From: Dehalococcoidia bacterium
Lineage (GTDB): Bacteria > Chloroflexota > Dehalococcoidia > GIF9 > AB-539-J10
Reading direction: 5' to 3'
DNA: 51,750 nt
Assembly (NCBI GenBank): GCA_030610855.1
Contig: JAUWQY010000009.1
Span: 1 to 51,750 of the forward strand
Part shown: in pieces, positions 17,451 through 26,181 of the stretch
Position numbering within the stretch: the first letter of the stretch is position 1
Layout of the letters: every line of letters starts with the position of its first letter
Notes under the pieces: model-generated
Databases searched by the model: none
Seen by the model: the letters and a program-made list of their open reading frames with translations, nothing else
Told to the model about the DNA's origin: nothing
Translations under genes and position numbers: made by a program

Positions 17451-17675
17451 ATCGCCTCCTAACCTAAGTCTTATAACCCGTTGCGTTGTAACTAGACAGC
17501 CTCCCTATGTTACCCTGAGCGACGCTACAGCTCTCTGAGATTCTTCGGTCGCGGACCTTCTACTGAGCGCAGCTGAAGTGCTCCCTCACAATAACATCAG
17601 GGGCGAGTAGTTACATTTCGTTCTGCATTTTTGTTATTGGTTCTTAAATGTTGTTAAGCATTCAGGATTCCGTGC
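17451..17675. repeat. Spacer with degraded dispersed-repeat sequence
   Basis: No gene is visible. The middle (about 17510-17600: ACCCTGAGCGACGC, GAGATTCTTCGGTCGCGG, CTGAGCGCAGC) resembles the intergenic repeats with TCATTGCGAG/GAGATTC modules seen elsewhere in the window. The match is loose. Confidence 0.3.
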
Positions 17676-19067
17676 TCAGGAATTATCAACGCTCAGCGCT
17701 TGTTGCATATGCTGCCAAAAGGCAGGATATGATACCTGCGCTGCCTGAGCATGCTTGATAGTTGTTTCTCCTCTGCTTACCAGTGCAGCCACTGCCAGGG
17801 TCATCGCCAGTCGGTGATCAAAATGACTGCTGACCTCCGTGCCCGACAAGGGTCGACCGCCGTATATCACCATGCCGTCCGGCAAAGGCTCGATTCTAGC
17901 TCCAAGACGAGAAAGCTCGCTTGACACAGTGGCAATCCTGTCTGATTCCTTCACCCTCAGTTCCCCGGCATCCCTGATCACGGTCTTTCCTCTGGCAACA
18001 CAGGCTGCTACGGCTAGCACTGGGATCTCATCGATAAGGCGAGGGATGATATCGCCACCGACTTCTACCCCATGTAACTCGCTAGATTCTATCACAATAT
18101 CGGCTAAAGGTTCACCGGCTTCCAGACGCTCATTATCTATTTTCAACCTGGCTCCCATAGCAAGGAGAACATCGATGATTCCTGTTCGTGTTGGGTTGAT
18201 TCCACAATCCCTTATCACTATTCTGGCGTTGGGATGAATCGCCCCGGCAACCAGGAAGTAGGCCGCCGAGCTGATGTCGCCCGGAACCCGCAGGCTGACG
18301 GGGGCTAAGGAACTGCTCAAAGGGAGCAAGGAAACTAGATTTCCCTGAATTTCTAAATCGGCTCCCATCAGTCTAAGTAGTCTCTCAGTATGGTCTCTGG
18401 AAGGGGTTGGTTGGCGGAGGAGGGTATTGCTGCGGGCAAAAAGACCCGCGAGAAGAATTGCGGATTTGATCTGAGCACTGGGCATAGGCAGAGTGAAATC
18501 TATGCCGCGCAGCTCCCTGCCTTTGATGACCAGGGGGGCAAAGGAGTCTCCGCCTCTGCCGCAGATATCGGCGCCCATCAACCTCAACGGCTCAATCAAC
18601 CTGTCCATGGGGCGACTACGCAGGGAAACATCACCGGTAATGATGGAGAGGAAAGGCCGCCCGGACAGAAGACCGCCAAGCAGACGCATAGTAGTGGCGC
18701 TATCCTGGGCATTGAGCACACTGGCAGGTTCTTTGAGGCCGTCTTCACCTGCTCCTGAGATCAGTAGACTGGGCGGGTCCTGCGACGCTCTGCTATCGAT
18801 TCTCACGCCCAGCGCTCTGAGGCACCTGACCGTAGCCATGCAATCTTTACCGGGGCCGAAATTGCTGATCTCGGCTTCACCTTTGGCAAGGCTATTGAGG
18901 ATGACAGCCCGGTGGGAGATAGACTTATCGCCGGGAAGGGTTATCTCCCCTTCCAGCCTGAGGGAAGGTCTGACCGTTCTCGTTTCCGCTTTAGCTGAAG
19001 GCTTTTTGTGATGTCCTATTGGATTTCTCCTGTTTGTAGGATTCAGGCAGGCGAATTGCTCAGCCAT
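17676..19067 (-). CDS. aroA: 5-enolpyruvylshikimate-3-phosphate synthase
   Basis: This shikimate-pathway enzyme transfers enolpyruvyl from PEP to shikimate-3-phosphate. Key motifs are present: LPGDKSISHRAV, DEIPVLAVAA, RVKESDRIATV and DHRLAMTLAVAAL. In the PEP-site segment, where most enzymes read GNAGTAMR or NSGTTMR, this one reads QDSATTMRLL, so Ala occupies the position of Gly96 of E. coli; Ala there is typical of glyphosate-insensitive class II enzymes. The ATG at 19067 overlaps the stop of the decayed tyrA by eight bases. It gives 463 residues, about 30 more than usual, with a low-complexity N-terminus that may partly be former tyrA sequence. The start is uncertain. Confidence 0.9.
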   Translation of the reverse strand: MAEQFACLNPTNRRNPIGHHKKPSAKAETRTVRPSLRLEGEITLPGDKSISHRAVILNSLAKGEAEISNFGPGKDCMATVRCLRALGVRIDSRASQDPPSLLISGAGEDGLKEPASVLNAQDSATTMRLLGGLLSGRPFLSIITGDVSLRSRPMDRLIEPLRLMGADICGRGGDSFAPLVIKGRELRGIDFTLPMPSAQIKSAILLAGLFARSNTLLRQPTPSRDHTERLLRLMGADLEIQGNLVSLLPLSSSLAPVSLRVPGDISSAAYFLVAGAIHPNARIVIRDCGINPTRTGIIDVLLAMGARLKIDNERLEAGEPLADIVIESSELHGVEVGGDIIPRLIDEIPVLAVAACVARGKTVIRDAGELRVKESDRIATVSSELSRLGARIEPLPDGMVIYGGRPLSGTEVSSHFDHRLAMTLAVAALVSRGETTIKHAQAAQVSYPAFWQHMQQALSVDNS

Positions 19068-19674
19068 TCTTGCCTTGCTTTGACGATACCAGAGCCGCCG
19101 AATGGAGGATTGGTGAACGGGTGACGTCTGCTGCCGTGCTGTGATGCTCATCAGCGTCAACGATGAAGAGCAAGACTCCGGACTTCTTGACCACGCCCGT
19201 CGCCTTATCTATAGATTCCGGCGAAGGCGGTTGTGCTGGACTGAGGCAGTAAGCGCGACCCTGAAACGGTTCGGCTTCAGCGGCCTGGACGCCATGACTT
19301 TCCCTCGCGGCCGTCGGATATCGGCCCGCGAAATCCGCCGTTTGTGTCAGCAGCGCCGGTGCCCGTTTCATACCTTGAGCTCTGGTACTGGCAGTATCGG
19401 TGACAATGCAGCCAGAGGGAATCTAGGGAAGTATCTCAGAGAATACCTCCTTTACGGTCAAAACCCGCGTGGCATTGATGAGGAACTCAGCCTGTTTTGA
19501 TGCTTCCCTGAGGTGTGTTTCGCCGCGCTCGATGACACCTGGCCTGAAGGCCTCCGCTGCTGTTCTCTGGCGGCGACTGTAACCGGCAATTTCCCGGCCT
19601 GGCTCTTTCTTCTGCCTGAGACCTGACCCGATTGAGGCACCGATGAGCCCCGGGCCAATAATCGCAACACGCAC
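19060..19674 (-). pseudogene. tyrA: Decayed prephenate dehydrogenase (tyrA remnant)
   Basis: The reading frame begins MRVAIIGPGLIGASIG, a Rossmann start typical of TyrA, and continues with IAGYSRR and TVKEVFSEILP. It then hits an in-frame TAG at 19423-19425. The same frame carries on with SGCIVTDTAST, AAEAEPFQGRAYCL and VDADEHH, all TyrA-like. The substrate motif GGHPMAG has become GRYPTAA, and the frame stops about 100 residues short of the usual C-terminal helical domain. One nonsense codon, a ruined active-site motif and a missing C-terminus together argue for a pseudogene. Tyrosine would have to be made by another dehydrogenase or imported. Confidence 0.8.
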
Positions 19675-19858
19675 CTTTCCATTATAGCACGGACCTGTGC
19701 CAGGTCAGAGTGTCGTTGCCAGTCAGTGGAACGGCGTGAGAGGCAGGACAAGCCATTGTTGCGCAATGTGCTGACTTCCTTACCAGTACGGATGATATCG
19801 CTGAAAGAGCGAAAAACACGCAGAAAATTCTCGAGATCTGCCGAATCTTAACAGGTTC

Positions 19859-19886
19859 TTAACATTTGTGTGTTAGACTCTATAAT
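19859..19886 (+). promoter_or_regulatory. Strong sigma-70-type promoter ahead of the InlB-repeat protein
   Basis: TTAACA (19859-19864), a 16-nt spacer and a perfect TATAAT (19881-19886) precede the surface-protein gene by about 125 nt. The rest of the 19675-20012 spacer shows no gene. Confidence 0.6.
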
Positions 19887-20012
19887 CGTATAGGATTCAG
19901 ATCCTGATAAGACTGAACCGGTGCTGTTGGAATCGGACTTGATGGCCAAGCGAGTGATGGCGGTTGGGGCTGTGGGGGGTAAGGCAGTCTTGCGGGATTA
20001 AGGAGAAGAGAG

Positions 20013-20510
20013 CTGAGAGGAAGGCTCAGTATTCTGTTAACCGCAGTGCTGGTGGTGGGGCTGGGCCTGGTCTCAGCGGCAAGGGCTGAGATTCACGATT
20101 CTTGTGAAGCGGCCGCTCTTAGCATCACGGCGGTTGGAGAGATATCGGGGGAGGCACAACGGCACGACCTCGCGATTAACAGCACAGCCGGTGGTGAGGT
20201 AACCGTTCCTGGTGAGGGAAGTTTTGCCTACGAGGAGGGCACGTTGGTTGGCTTGGAGGCGACCCCCGATGTCGGCTATGAGTTTGTCAGCTGGATCGGG
20301 GATGTTGACACCATAGCCAGTGTCCATGCTGCCGAAACCACGATCACCGTTGAGGGCGTATACTCCATAGTGGCCAACTTTGATAGGATTCCAGAGGTAG
20401 TCAATGGGCTCGTTCCACCAGTCAGAAGGGCTCTCATTATCGGAATCGTGGCTGCTGCGACAGTCGTGGGACTGGTGATCTTCTTTGTGCGAAGAAGGAG
20501 AACTGCCTAG
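20013..20510 (+). CDS. Small secreted/membrane-anchored protein with one InlB B-repeat-like domain
   Basis: The protein has a Sec-type signal peptide (basic start, then a hydrophobic run ending VSAARA). One divergent InlB B-repeat follows (INSTAGGEVTVPGEGSFAYEEG, ATPDVGYEFVSWIGDV and ITVEGVYSIVANF). A C-terminal membrane helix and the cytoplasmic tail RRRRTA close it. It is therefore a surface-displayed single repeat on a short anchor, with adhesion or cell-wall contact as the usual role. The start is unusual: the frame has no ATG, GTG or TTG before the signal peptide core, but CTG at 20013 has AAGGAG 7 nt upstream (20000-20005). A GTG at 20046 would cut off half the signal peptide. Confidence 0.7.
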   Translation: MRGRLSILLTAVLVVGLGLVSAARAEIHDSCEAAALSITAVGEISGEAQRHDLAINSTAGGEVTVPGEGSFAYEEGTLVGLEATPDVGYEFVSWIGDVDTIASVHAAETTITVEGVYSIVANFDRIPEVVNGLVPPVRRALIIGIVAAATVVGLVIFFVRRRRTA

Positions 20511-20555
20511 AGCTAAAGACGCTTAATCGAGCTTTTTCCCCTTTACCTCCAGCGT

Positions 20556-20601
20556 GATGGTCGGCTCAAGGGGTCTGGCAAGACCCACGGAGCCGACCAT
20601 C
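20556..20601. repeat. Long nested hairpin between converging genes
   Basis: Outer arms GATGGTCGGCTC and GAGCCGACCATC are exact complements, and inside them GGGTCT pairs with AGACCC around GGCA. The structure sits between the surface-protein gene and the end of birA. It could act as a bidirectional terminator, although no T-run follows on either strand. A 78-codon minus-strand reading across it matches nothing I recognise. Confidence 0.5.
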
Positions 20602-20759
20602 AGGTATGTGGCGAGGAAGGTTTCAGCTTGGTAGAGCGCAAACCCGGGATTGAACGATCTGTAAGACCCGTCGTGAAGCCTGCCCTCCGCTTGGTCCACA
20701 CTTGGATGCCGATTATGACGAGAACAGAGGTGACGACGATATGGGGTTGCGACATTCAA

Positions 20760-21713
20760 CTACTGAGTACAATCCCCGGCCACGGCCTTCTTCAAGGAAC
20801 CGTTCCTTTCCCTTATTATCAACGCCCCGGTGGCATCGACATCTATCGCCCGCCCTGTTATCACCTCACCTGGTGCTGTTATAGTTACATCCTTGTTCAA
20901 TGTCACAGACAATCTCTTCCACTCTTCGAGCAGACTTGCTTCCATCAATGAAGGTTGCCGGTGCTCTATCTCCACTAACAATGCGCCCAGAAACTCCTTC
21001 CTGGAGATGTCTCTTTCCGTGACATGTTTCAGCGAGGTCGCCGTCCCTTCAAGTTGGTGAATAGCGGTGTTGGCGTTTATGCCTATCCCGAGGTTGACGA
21101 AATTCACTTCGCCCATTTCGGCATCCATTTCGGATAAGATGCCGCAGACCTTCTTTCCTTCGATGAAGACATCGTTGGGCCATTTCAGCCCGGCGTTTAG
21201 CCCAAAGAGCTTCCGGATAGTAACTGCCACAGCAACAGAAGCCATCAAGTTTATCCTGGGAGCGTTTGCCGGACTTATTTTGGGTCGGAGAATGAGAGTG
21301 AAGTAAATCCCTCCCATAGGTGATAGCCATTCTCGACCCAGTCTTCCCCGCCCATGGGTCTGGGCTTCGGCAATCACGATTGTCCCCTCCCCTGCTCCCC
21401 TTTTGGCTAACTCTCTTGCCGCATCCATGGTCGAGCCAATCTCCGGGAAGTAGTGAATTCTTTGTTCGAAACCGGGGAATTCATAAGGAAGCAGCAAATC
21501 TGGAGAGGAGACCAGCCTATATCCATTGCGTGAGGCCTCTATTAGATAACCTTCCTTTTCTAAGCTGCGAATATGCTTCCAGATAGAGACCCTGGAGGTG
21601 CCAAGCCGATTGGCAAGCGTCTCGCCGGACAGATAACCACTGCTCTCTCGAAGAGCTTCCAATACTCGTCTCTTCATCTCGGTAATCATCGGTTTGTGAA
21701 TGTTAACGGCCAT
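20760..21713 (-). CDS. birA: Bifunctional biotin-[acetyl-CoA-carboxylase] ligase / biotin repressor
   Basis: BirA activates biotin to biotinyl-AMP and attaches it to biotin carrier domains. The N-terminal winged helix (LANRLGTSRVSIWKHIRSLE) marks the repressor-type enzyme. The ligase domain has EAQTHGRGRLGREW, the KWPNDVF motif and a C-terminal SH3-like domain (ITGRAIDVDATGALII). It is about 317 residues. The start is uncertain: ATG at 21713, a TTG five codons earlier, or ATG at 21689; none has a strong ribosome binding site. It probably serves the carboxylase whose carboxyltransferase is encoded at 4323. Confidence 0.9.
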   Translation of the reverse strand: MAVNIHKPMITEMKRRVLEALRESSGYLSGETLANRLGTSRVSIWKHIRSLEKEGYLIEASRNGYRLVSSPDLLLPYEFPGFEQRIHYFPEIGSTMDAARELAKRGAGEGTIVIAEAQTHGRGRLGREWLSPMGGIYFTLILRPKISPANAPRINLMASVAVAVTIRKLFGLNAGLKWPNDVFIEGKKVCGILSEMDAEMGEVNFVNLGIGINANTAIHQLEGTATSLKHVTERDISRKEFLGALLVEIEHRQPSLMEASLLEEWKRLSVTLNKDVTITAPGEVITGRAIDVDATGALIIRERNGSLKKAVAGDCTQ

Positions 21714-21739
21714 ACTCGTCGTTGTCAATCGCCCCGTAT

Positions 21740-21768
21740 TTGACTATGTCTATTGTTTCGCGCATAAT
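21740..21768 (+). promoter_or_regulatory. Sigma-70-type promoter for the metallo-beta-lactamase-fold gene
   Basis: TTGACT, a 17-nt spacer and CATAAT lie in the divergent spacer between birA and the hydrolase gene, about 125 nt before its ATG. Because the boxes start just upstream of birA, BirA could also bind here, but no operator-like repeat is evident. Confidence 0.5.
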
Positions 21769-21894
21769 TCTGGGTGATACAATTGGGGCGCGTGGGCTTA
21801 CTGGATGCTCGTGTCAAAGGCCTGTAAGGCAGCATTTCGAATTTTGCTGCTGGTATCGACGAAGACAGGAAGAATGGTTATCGGTTAGAGATCG

Positions 21895-22530
21895 ATGGAT
21901 ATTAAGTGGCTTGGACATTCCTGCTTTCTGCTTAAGGGGAAGGGAGGAACCATCATCACAGATCCCTGCCATCCTGACACAGGCTACCGCCTGGCCGGGC
22001 CCAAAGCGGACATAGTAACGGTGAGCCATTTCCATCCCGGCCATAGCTACATCGAAGGCGTCGCCGGCGGTGCCAAGGAGATCAAGAGCCCTGGGGAATA
22101 CGAGATAGGGGGTACTTTCATCACGGGAGTGTCTGTTTTCCACGATAATGAGAAGGGAGGTCTGAGGGGCAAGAATACCGTTTATATCACTGAGCTGGAT
22201 GATATAACTTTATGTCATCTAGGTGACCTGGGGCATCCTCTGGGCCCGCAATTGGTGGAGGAATTGGGGGACATTCATATACTGTTTTTGCCCGTCGGAG
22301 AGGTATCTACCATCCCTGTTGACACGGCTGTGGAAATAGTGAGGCAATTGGCGCCTCTTATCGTCATCCCCATGCACTATAGGACCGAGGTGGTAACCCG
22401 CGAACTCAGTCCTGTGGACAAATTCCTGGAGAAAATGAGGATTCGAGAGCCAGAAGCGAAGCCGAGCCTCTCAGTTACCTCATCTACTCTCCCCGGCAGC
22501 ACGCAGGTCGTAGTTCTTAGCCCGGCCTGA
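21895..22530 (+). CDS. Metallo-beta-lactamase-fold metal-dependent hydrolase (UPF0173-like)
   Basis: This 211-residue cytoplasmic protein has the small MBL fold of the UPF0173/YtkL type: start MDIKWLGHSCFLL, then TDPCHP, and a late IPMHYRT that supplies the third metal-binding His. The main metal motif reads SHFHPGH, so the usual Asp of HxHxDH is replaced by Gly, which may leave only one metal site. The substrate is unknown. It converges with ybeY with a gap of 36 nt. Confidence 0.78.
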   Translation: MDIKWLGHSCFLLKGKGGTIITDPCHPDTGYRLAGPKADIVTVSHFHPGHSYIEGVAGGAKEIKSPGEYEIGGTFITGVSVFHDNEKGGLRGKNTVYITELDDITLCHLGDLGHPLGPQLVEELGDIHILFLPVGEVSTIPVDTAVEIVRQLAPLIVIPMHYRTEVVTRELSPVDKFLEKMRIREPEAKPSLSVTSSTLPGSTQVVVLSPA

Positions 22531-22566
22531 GAATCCGCGAGAACTCGTGCAGGTCATTGTTCGCCA

Positions 22567-23034
22567 TCAAGGCAGGCATTTCTCCAGGAGTTCTCTTTCC
22601 TTTGCTCTCATCCCGGCTTCTTCCTCCGGTTCTTCATGGTCATAGCCTAAGAGGTGAAGCACTCCATGGATAACCAGCAATGCCAGTTCTCTTTCGGTTG
22701 AATGACCTTGTTCTTTGGCTTGCTCCACTGCTCTAGGGTAAGAGATGATTACCTCTCCCAGACGAGTGATGCCATCTGGAGGGAATGCGAAGAAATCATC
22801 GCTGCCCTTCCGCGAAAGCATACAGAAGGCAAGCACATCCGTAGGCTCATCCAGCCCCCGGTAGTCCAGGTTAAGCTGTCGCACCGTCTCAGGATCGGTG
22901 AAAACCAGGCTCACCTCGTAAGGAGGAGCTACGCCTTCAGCCTCGAGGACTTGCTGAGCTATCTTCCTCACCCAGTCCTCGTCCACCAATCCACCGAGTT
23001 TTTCGTCAATAGAGATCGCAGTTCTGGCTAGCAA
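22567..23034 (-). CDS. ybeY: YbeY endoribonuclease (rRNA maturation factor)
   Basis: YbeY is a zinc-dependent endoribonuclease needed for 16S rRNA 3'-end maturation and ribosome quality control. The signature HGVLHLLGYDH (three metal-binding His) is present near residue 125, followed by M-x-x-x-E as expected. The N-terminal half contains LNLDYRGLDEPTDVLAF. The length (155 residues) is normal. Upstream is a 500-bp spacer with repeats. Confidence 0.93.
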   Translation of the reverse strand: MLARTAISIDEKLGGLVDEDWVRKIAQQVLEAEGVAPPYEVSLVFTDPETVRQLNLDYRGLDEPTDVLAFCMLSRKGSDDFFAFPPDGITRLGEVIISYPRAVEQAKEQGHSTERELALLVIHGVLHLLGYDHEEPEEEAGMRAKERELLEKCLP

Positions 23035-23558
23035 CGCTTATCTCAACTCCTTGAACACGGCCCTATCCCGGGCACATCATCATTATAGAGGCTTCCCCGT
23101 TTTTGTTGAAGCCCTCATTGAGGGGGCCTAACTGTCACGCTGAAGGGCAGCAAGAGGTTGTGATTCTGCGCTTCGCTGAGAATCACAACCTCCATCGCGT
23201 CATTGCGAGTCCCGATAGCTCGGAACGAAGGAATCCCCAAGCCGTAAGCAGTAACGAATGATAAAACTGAGATGCCAGGCAAAGCTCAAAGCCCAAATGA
23301 CAAAAACAGCCCCGATTGAATCGGGGCAACCGCATCCTTACGATTTTGAGGTGTCAAAGAATCCTTTGCTTCGGGATTACGATTCTGAGGTATCAAGGAA
23401 TCCTTTCCTTCACGATTACGATAGAGCAAAGGTAGACGTCTTTGCGTTCTGAGTTATCATCTGGATTTTGATATTTGGATTGCTTCAGGGCTGTGATAGG
23501 CAACATTGCCAATGGGCCTGACTTTATATGTTACTGAAGAGCTAGTAAAATAGCAGAG
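23035..23558. repeat. Gene-free spacer rich in repeats
   Basis: Three repeat features occur here. A hairpin with 14-bp arms (GAGGTTGTGATTCT at 23154-23167 and its complement at 23179-23192). The 17-mer GTCATTGCGAGTCCCGA at 23199-23215, identical to 29424-29440. Two tandem imperfect 39-bp units starting TTACGAT at 23338 and 23377, with a third unit begun at 23416. A compact palindrome GCCCCGATT-G-AATCGGGGC sits just before the tandem units. The tandem array happens to be open in one frame, giving a 13-residue peptide repeat, but I do not call it a gene. Confidence 0.6.
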
Positions 23559-26120
23559 ATGGCTGTAACACCTCTCAGGAAACAGTATCTCAGGGTCAAG
23601 CAACGGTACCCCGAAGCGATTGTGTTCTTCCGCCTGGGCGACTTCTACGAGACGTTTGACGAGGATGCCAGGGTCGCCTCGCGGGAACTGGATGTTGTCC
23701 TCACTTCCCGGGAGTTGGGTAAGGGGCAGAGGGTGCCCATGGCGGGGATACCTCATCACGCCCTGGACAACTATCTGGTTAAGCTCATTAACCGCGGTCA
23801 CAAAGTCGCTATTTGCGAGCAACTCAGTCCACCGGGCAAGGGATTGGTGGAAAGGGATGTCGTTCGTGTGGTAACGCCGGGGACGGTGGTCGAGCCCAAT
23901 CTGCTTGAGAGTAAGCGCAATAACTATCTGGCCAGCCTGGTCATTGAAGGCGAGGACGCGGGCATTGCCTATGTTGATATCAGTACGAGCGAGTTTGCCA
24001 CTACTCAGCTTTCTAGTGAAAGGGTAATGCCTGAATTGGAGCGACTTCAGCCCAGCGAAGTTGTTGCTCCCGAAGTTGGCGATGAATACGCTCAGTTGCC
24101 GTTCACCACAAGCCGACTCGATGACTACTGGTTTGACCTGGAGGTTGCCCGGGAAACTCTGCTGGGGCATTTTACCGTGGCCAGCCTGGAAGGTTATGGT
24201 TGCGCTCGTCTGCCTTTAGCTATAATGGCCGCCGGCGCCTTAATTCATTATGTCAAGGAAACACAGAAAGAAACTCTGCCCCGGCTGAGCAAACTCGCTA
24301 CCTACTCTACAGATTCGTTTATGACTCTCGATGGTCAGACTATTCGCAATCTGGAGCTTTTTCAAGGCGGCAGATGGGGAGAAAGCGGTAACTCCCTTCT
24401 CTCCATCATTGACCTGAGCAAGACAGCCATGGGTGGTAGGCTGCTCAGGAATTGGCTGGGGCATCCTCTTCTGGATCTCGGCATCTTGAATCGGCGGCAG
24501 GAGGCACTGGCCTGGTTTCATCGAGATAGTCTGGCTCGCCAAAAAGCTATTGCTCTGTTATCAGATATTGCCGATCTGGAAAGGCTGGTTAATCGAGTGA
24601 GTAGTGGCAGAGTTATGCCACGGGAGTTGATAACGCTTCGCTCCAGCCTGGAAAAGGTGCCGGACTTGAAAGCGACGATGGCAGGTGGGGATGTCACGAA
24701 CTGGCTGAGCGACGAACTCAAGCCCTGCCCCGACATCGTGGACTTAATCGGCGGAGCGATCGCCGATGAACCGGGGGATTTGGAGCAAGGTGGTGTGATA
24801 AGGGAAGGTTTCTCCCCTGAGCTAGATGAAATTCGCGGGAACGCCGGGCAGGCCAGGGAATATGTGGCTGGCATGGAACAGAGGGAGAGAGGGCGCACAG
24901 GGATTAGGTCCTTGAAAGTAGGCTACAATCGGGTGTTTGGCTATTACATCGAGGTATCTCGGGCTAATCTCAACCTGGTTCCTTCAGATTATATTCGTAA
25001 GCAGACTCTGGCGGAGGCGGAGAGATTTTTCACTCCCGAACTTAAGGAGTACGAATCGTTGATTCTCAATGCTCAGGAGAAGATGGCCGACCTGGAGGCT
25101 GCCATCTTCCGGCAACTCTGTCAGCAGATAAGCGCTATGGGTGAGCAGATTCTGGCCAGCGCCAGAGCCATAGCTCAAATTGACGCCCTTGCCGGCCTTG
25201 CCGAGGTGGCAGTGCGGCACGGTTATGTCAGGCCAACGTTGACCGACGAGGATGTCATAGATATTAAGGGAGGGCGCCACCCTGTTGTGGAACAAAGCAT
25301 AGGTCGGGATAGTTTTGTTCCTAACGATGCTTATTTATGTAATAAGAACAATCAACTCATCATATTAACAGGCCCCAATATGTCGGGGAAGTCTACCTAT
25401 CTCAGACAGGTAGCCTTGATCATCCTCCTGGCTCAGATAGGTAGCTTTGTCCCTGCCGATTCAGCGAATATCGGAATCGTTGACCGCATCTTCACCCGAA
25501 TTGGTGCGCAGGAGGACTTAGCCGCCGGTCAGTCCACCTTTATGGTGGAGATGACGGAGGCGGCCAATATCTTGAACAATGCTACCTCTCGCTCCTTCAT
25601 CATCTTGGATGAAATCGGGCGGGGCACCTCGACCTATGATGGACTTTCTATCGCCTGGGCAGTAGCCGAGTTCATCCATAACCGCCCTGAGCTTGGAGCG
25701 AAGACTCTTTTTGCTACTCATTATCATGAATTGGTGGAGCTGGCCAATACCCTGCCCAGAGTGAAGAACTTCAACGTAGCGGTGGCGGAGGAAGGAGACG
25801 AAGTCATCTTTCTACACAAGATTGTCCCTGGCGGTACCGACAGAAGCTATGGCATCCACGTTGCTCAGCTAGCTGGCATGCCGAAATCGGTAATCGTCCG
25901 AGCACAGGAAGTCCTTGCTGAACTGGAAGGCCAGATTTCTAAGAAGGGGAAGGCCCCTCATCGTAGAGCGTCGCCCCAGCTTCCTCTTTTCGCGGAGGGC
26001 TCCCCCTTGGCCGATGAAATCGGCCGGCTCGACATTGATTCCATGTCTCCTCTGGAAGCAATCACCCAGCTCTATGAGCTCAAGCGGTTGGCTCAGGAGC
26101 ATAAGGACCATACGCCCTGA
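23559..26120 (+). CDS. mutS: DNA mismatch repair protein MutS
   Basis: This 853-residue MutS1 recognises mismatches and recruits MutL. The N-terminal mismatch-binding domain has FRLGDFYETF, containing the Phe-x-Glu (FYE) wedge motif. Connector, lever and clamp regions follow. The C-terminal ABC-type ATPase has Walker A TGPNMSGKSTYLRQ, the signature segment DLAAGQSTFMVEM, Walker B FIILDEIGRGTSTYDG and the H-loop FATHYHEL. Length and domain order are standard. The ribosome binding site is weak. It converges with dxs across a 61-bp gap without a clear terminator. Confidence 0.97.
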   Translation: MAVTPLRKQYLRVKQRYPEAIVFFRLGDFYETFDEDARVASRELDVVLTSRELGKGQRVPMAGIPHHALDNYLVKLINRGHKVAICEQLSPPGKGLVERDVVRVVTPGTVVEPNLLESKRNNYLASLVIEGEDAGIAYVDISTSEFATTQLSSERVMPELERLQPSEVVAPEVGDEYAQLPFTTSRLDDYWFDLEVARETLLGHFTVASLEGYGCARLPLAIMAAGALIHYVKETQKETLPRLSKLATYSTDSFMTLDGQTIRNLELFQGGRWGESGNSLLSIIDLSKTAMGGRLLRNWLGHPLLDLGILNRRQEALAWFHRDSLARQKAIALLSDIADLERLVNRVSSGRVMPRELITLRSSLEKVPDLKATMAGGDVTNWLSDELKPCPDIVDLIGGAIADEPGDLEQGGVIREGFSPELDEIRGNAGQAREYVAGMEQRERGRTGIRSLKVGYNRVFGYYIEVSRANLNLVPSDYIRKQTLAEAERFFTPELKEYESLILNAQEKMADLEAAIFRQLCQQISAMGEQILASARAIAQIDALAGLAEVAVRHGYVRPTLTDEDVIDIKGGRHPVVEQSIGRDSFVPNDAYLCNKNNQLIILTGPNMSGKSTYLRQVALIILLAQIGSFVPADSANIGIVDRIFTRIGAQEDLAAGQSTFMVEMTEAANILNNATSRSFIILDEIGRGTSTYDGLSIAWAVAEFIHNRPELGAKTLFATHYHELVELANTLPRVKNFNVAVAEEGDEVIFLHKIVPGGTDRSYGIHVAQLAGMPKSVIVRAQEVLAELEGQISKKGKAPHRRASPQLPLFAEGSPLADEIGRLDIDSMSPLEAITQLYELKRLAQEHKDHTP

Positions 26121-26181
26121 TAGAACGGTCGTAGGATTGGCTGGGGAGATTCACAGAGCAGATGCGGTCTAGAAGCTAATA

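Noticed and set aside
20523-20759. 78-codon minus-strand frame downstream of birA
   Set aside because: It runs through the nested hairpin and matches no family.
23338-23422. CRISPR-like array
   Set aside because: Units are contiguous with no spacers, and no cas genes are present.
23258-23452. 64-codon frame with a 13-residue peptide repeat
   Set aside because: The peptide repeat follows directly from the 39-bp DNA repeat; there is no ribosome binding site and the surroundings are repeats.
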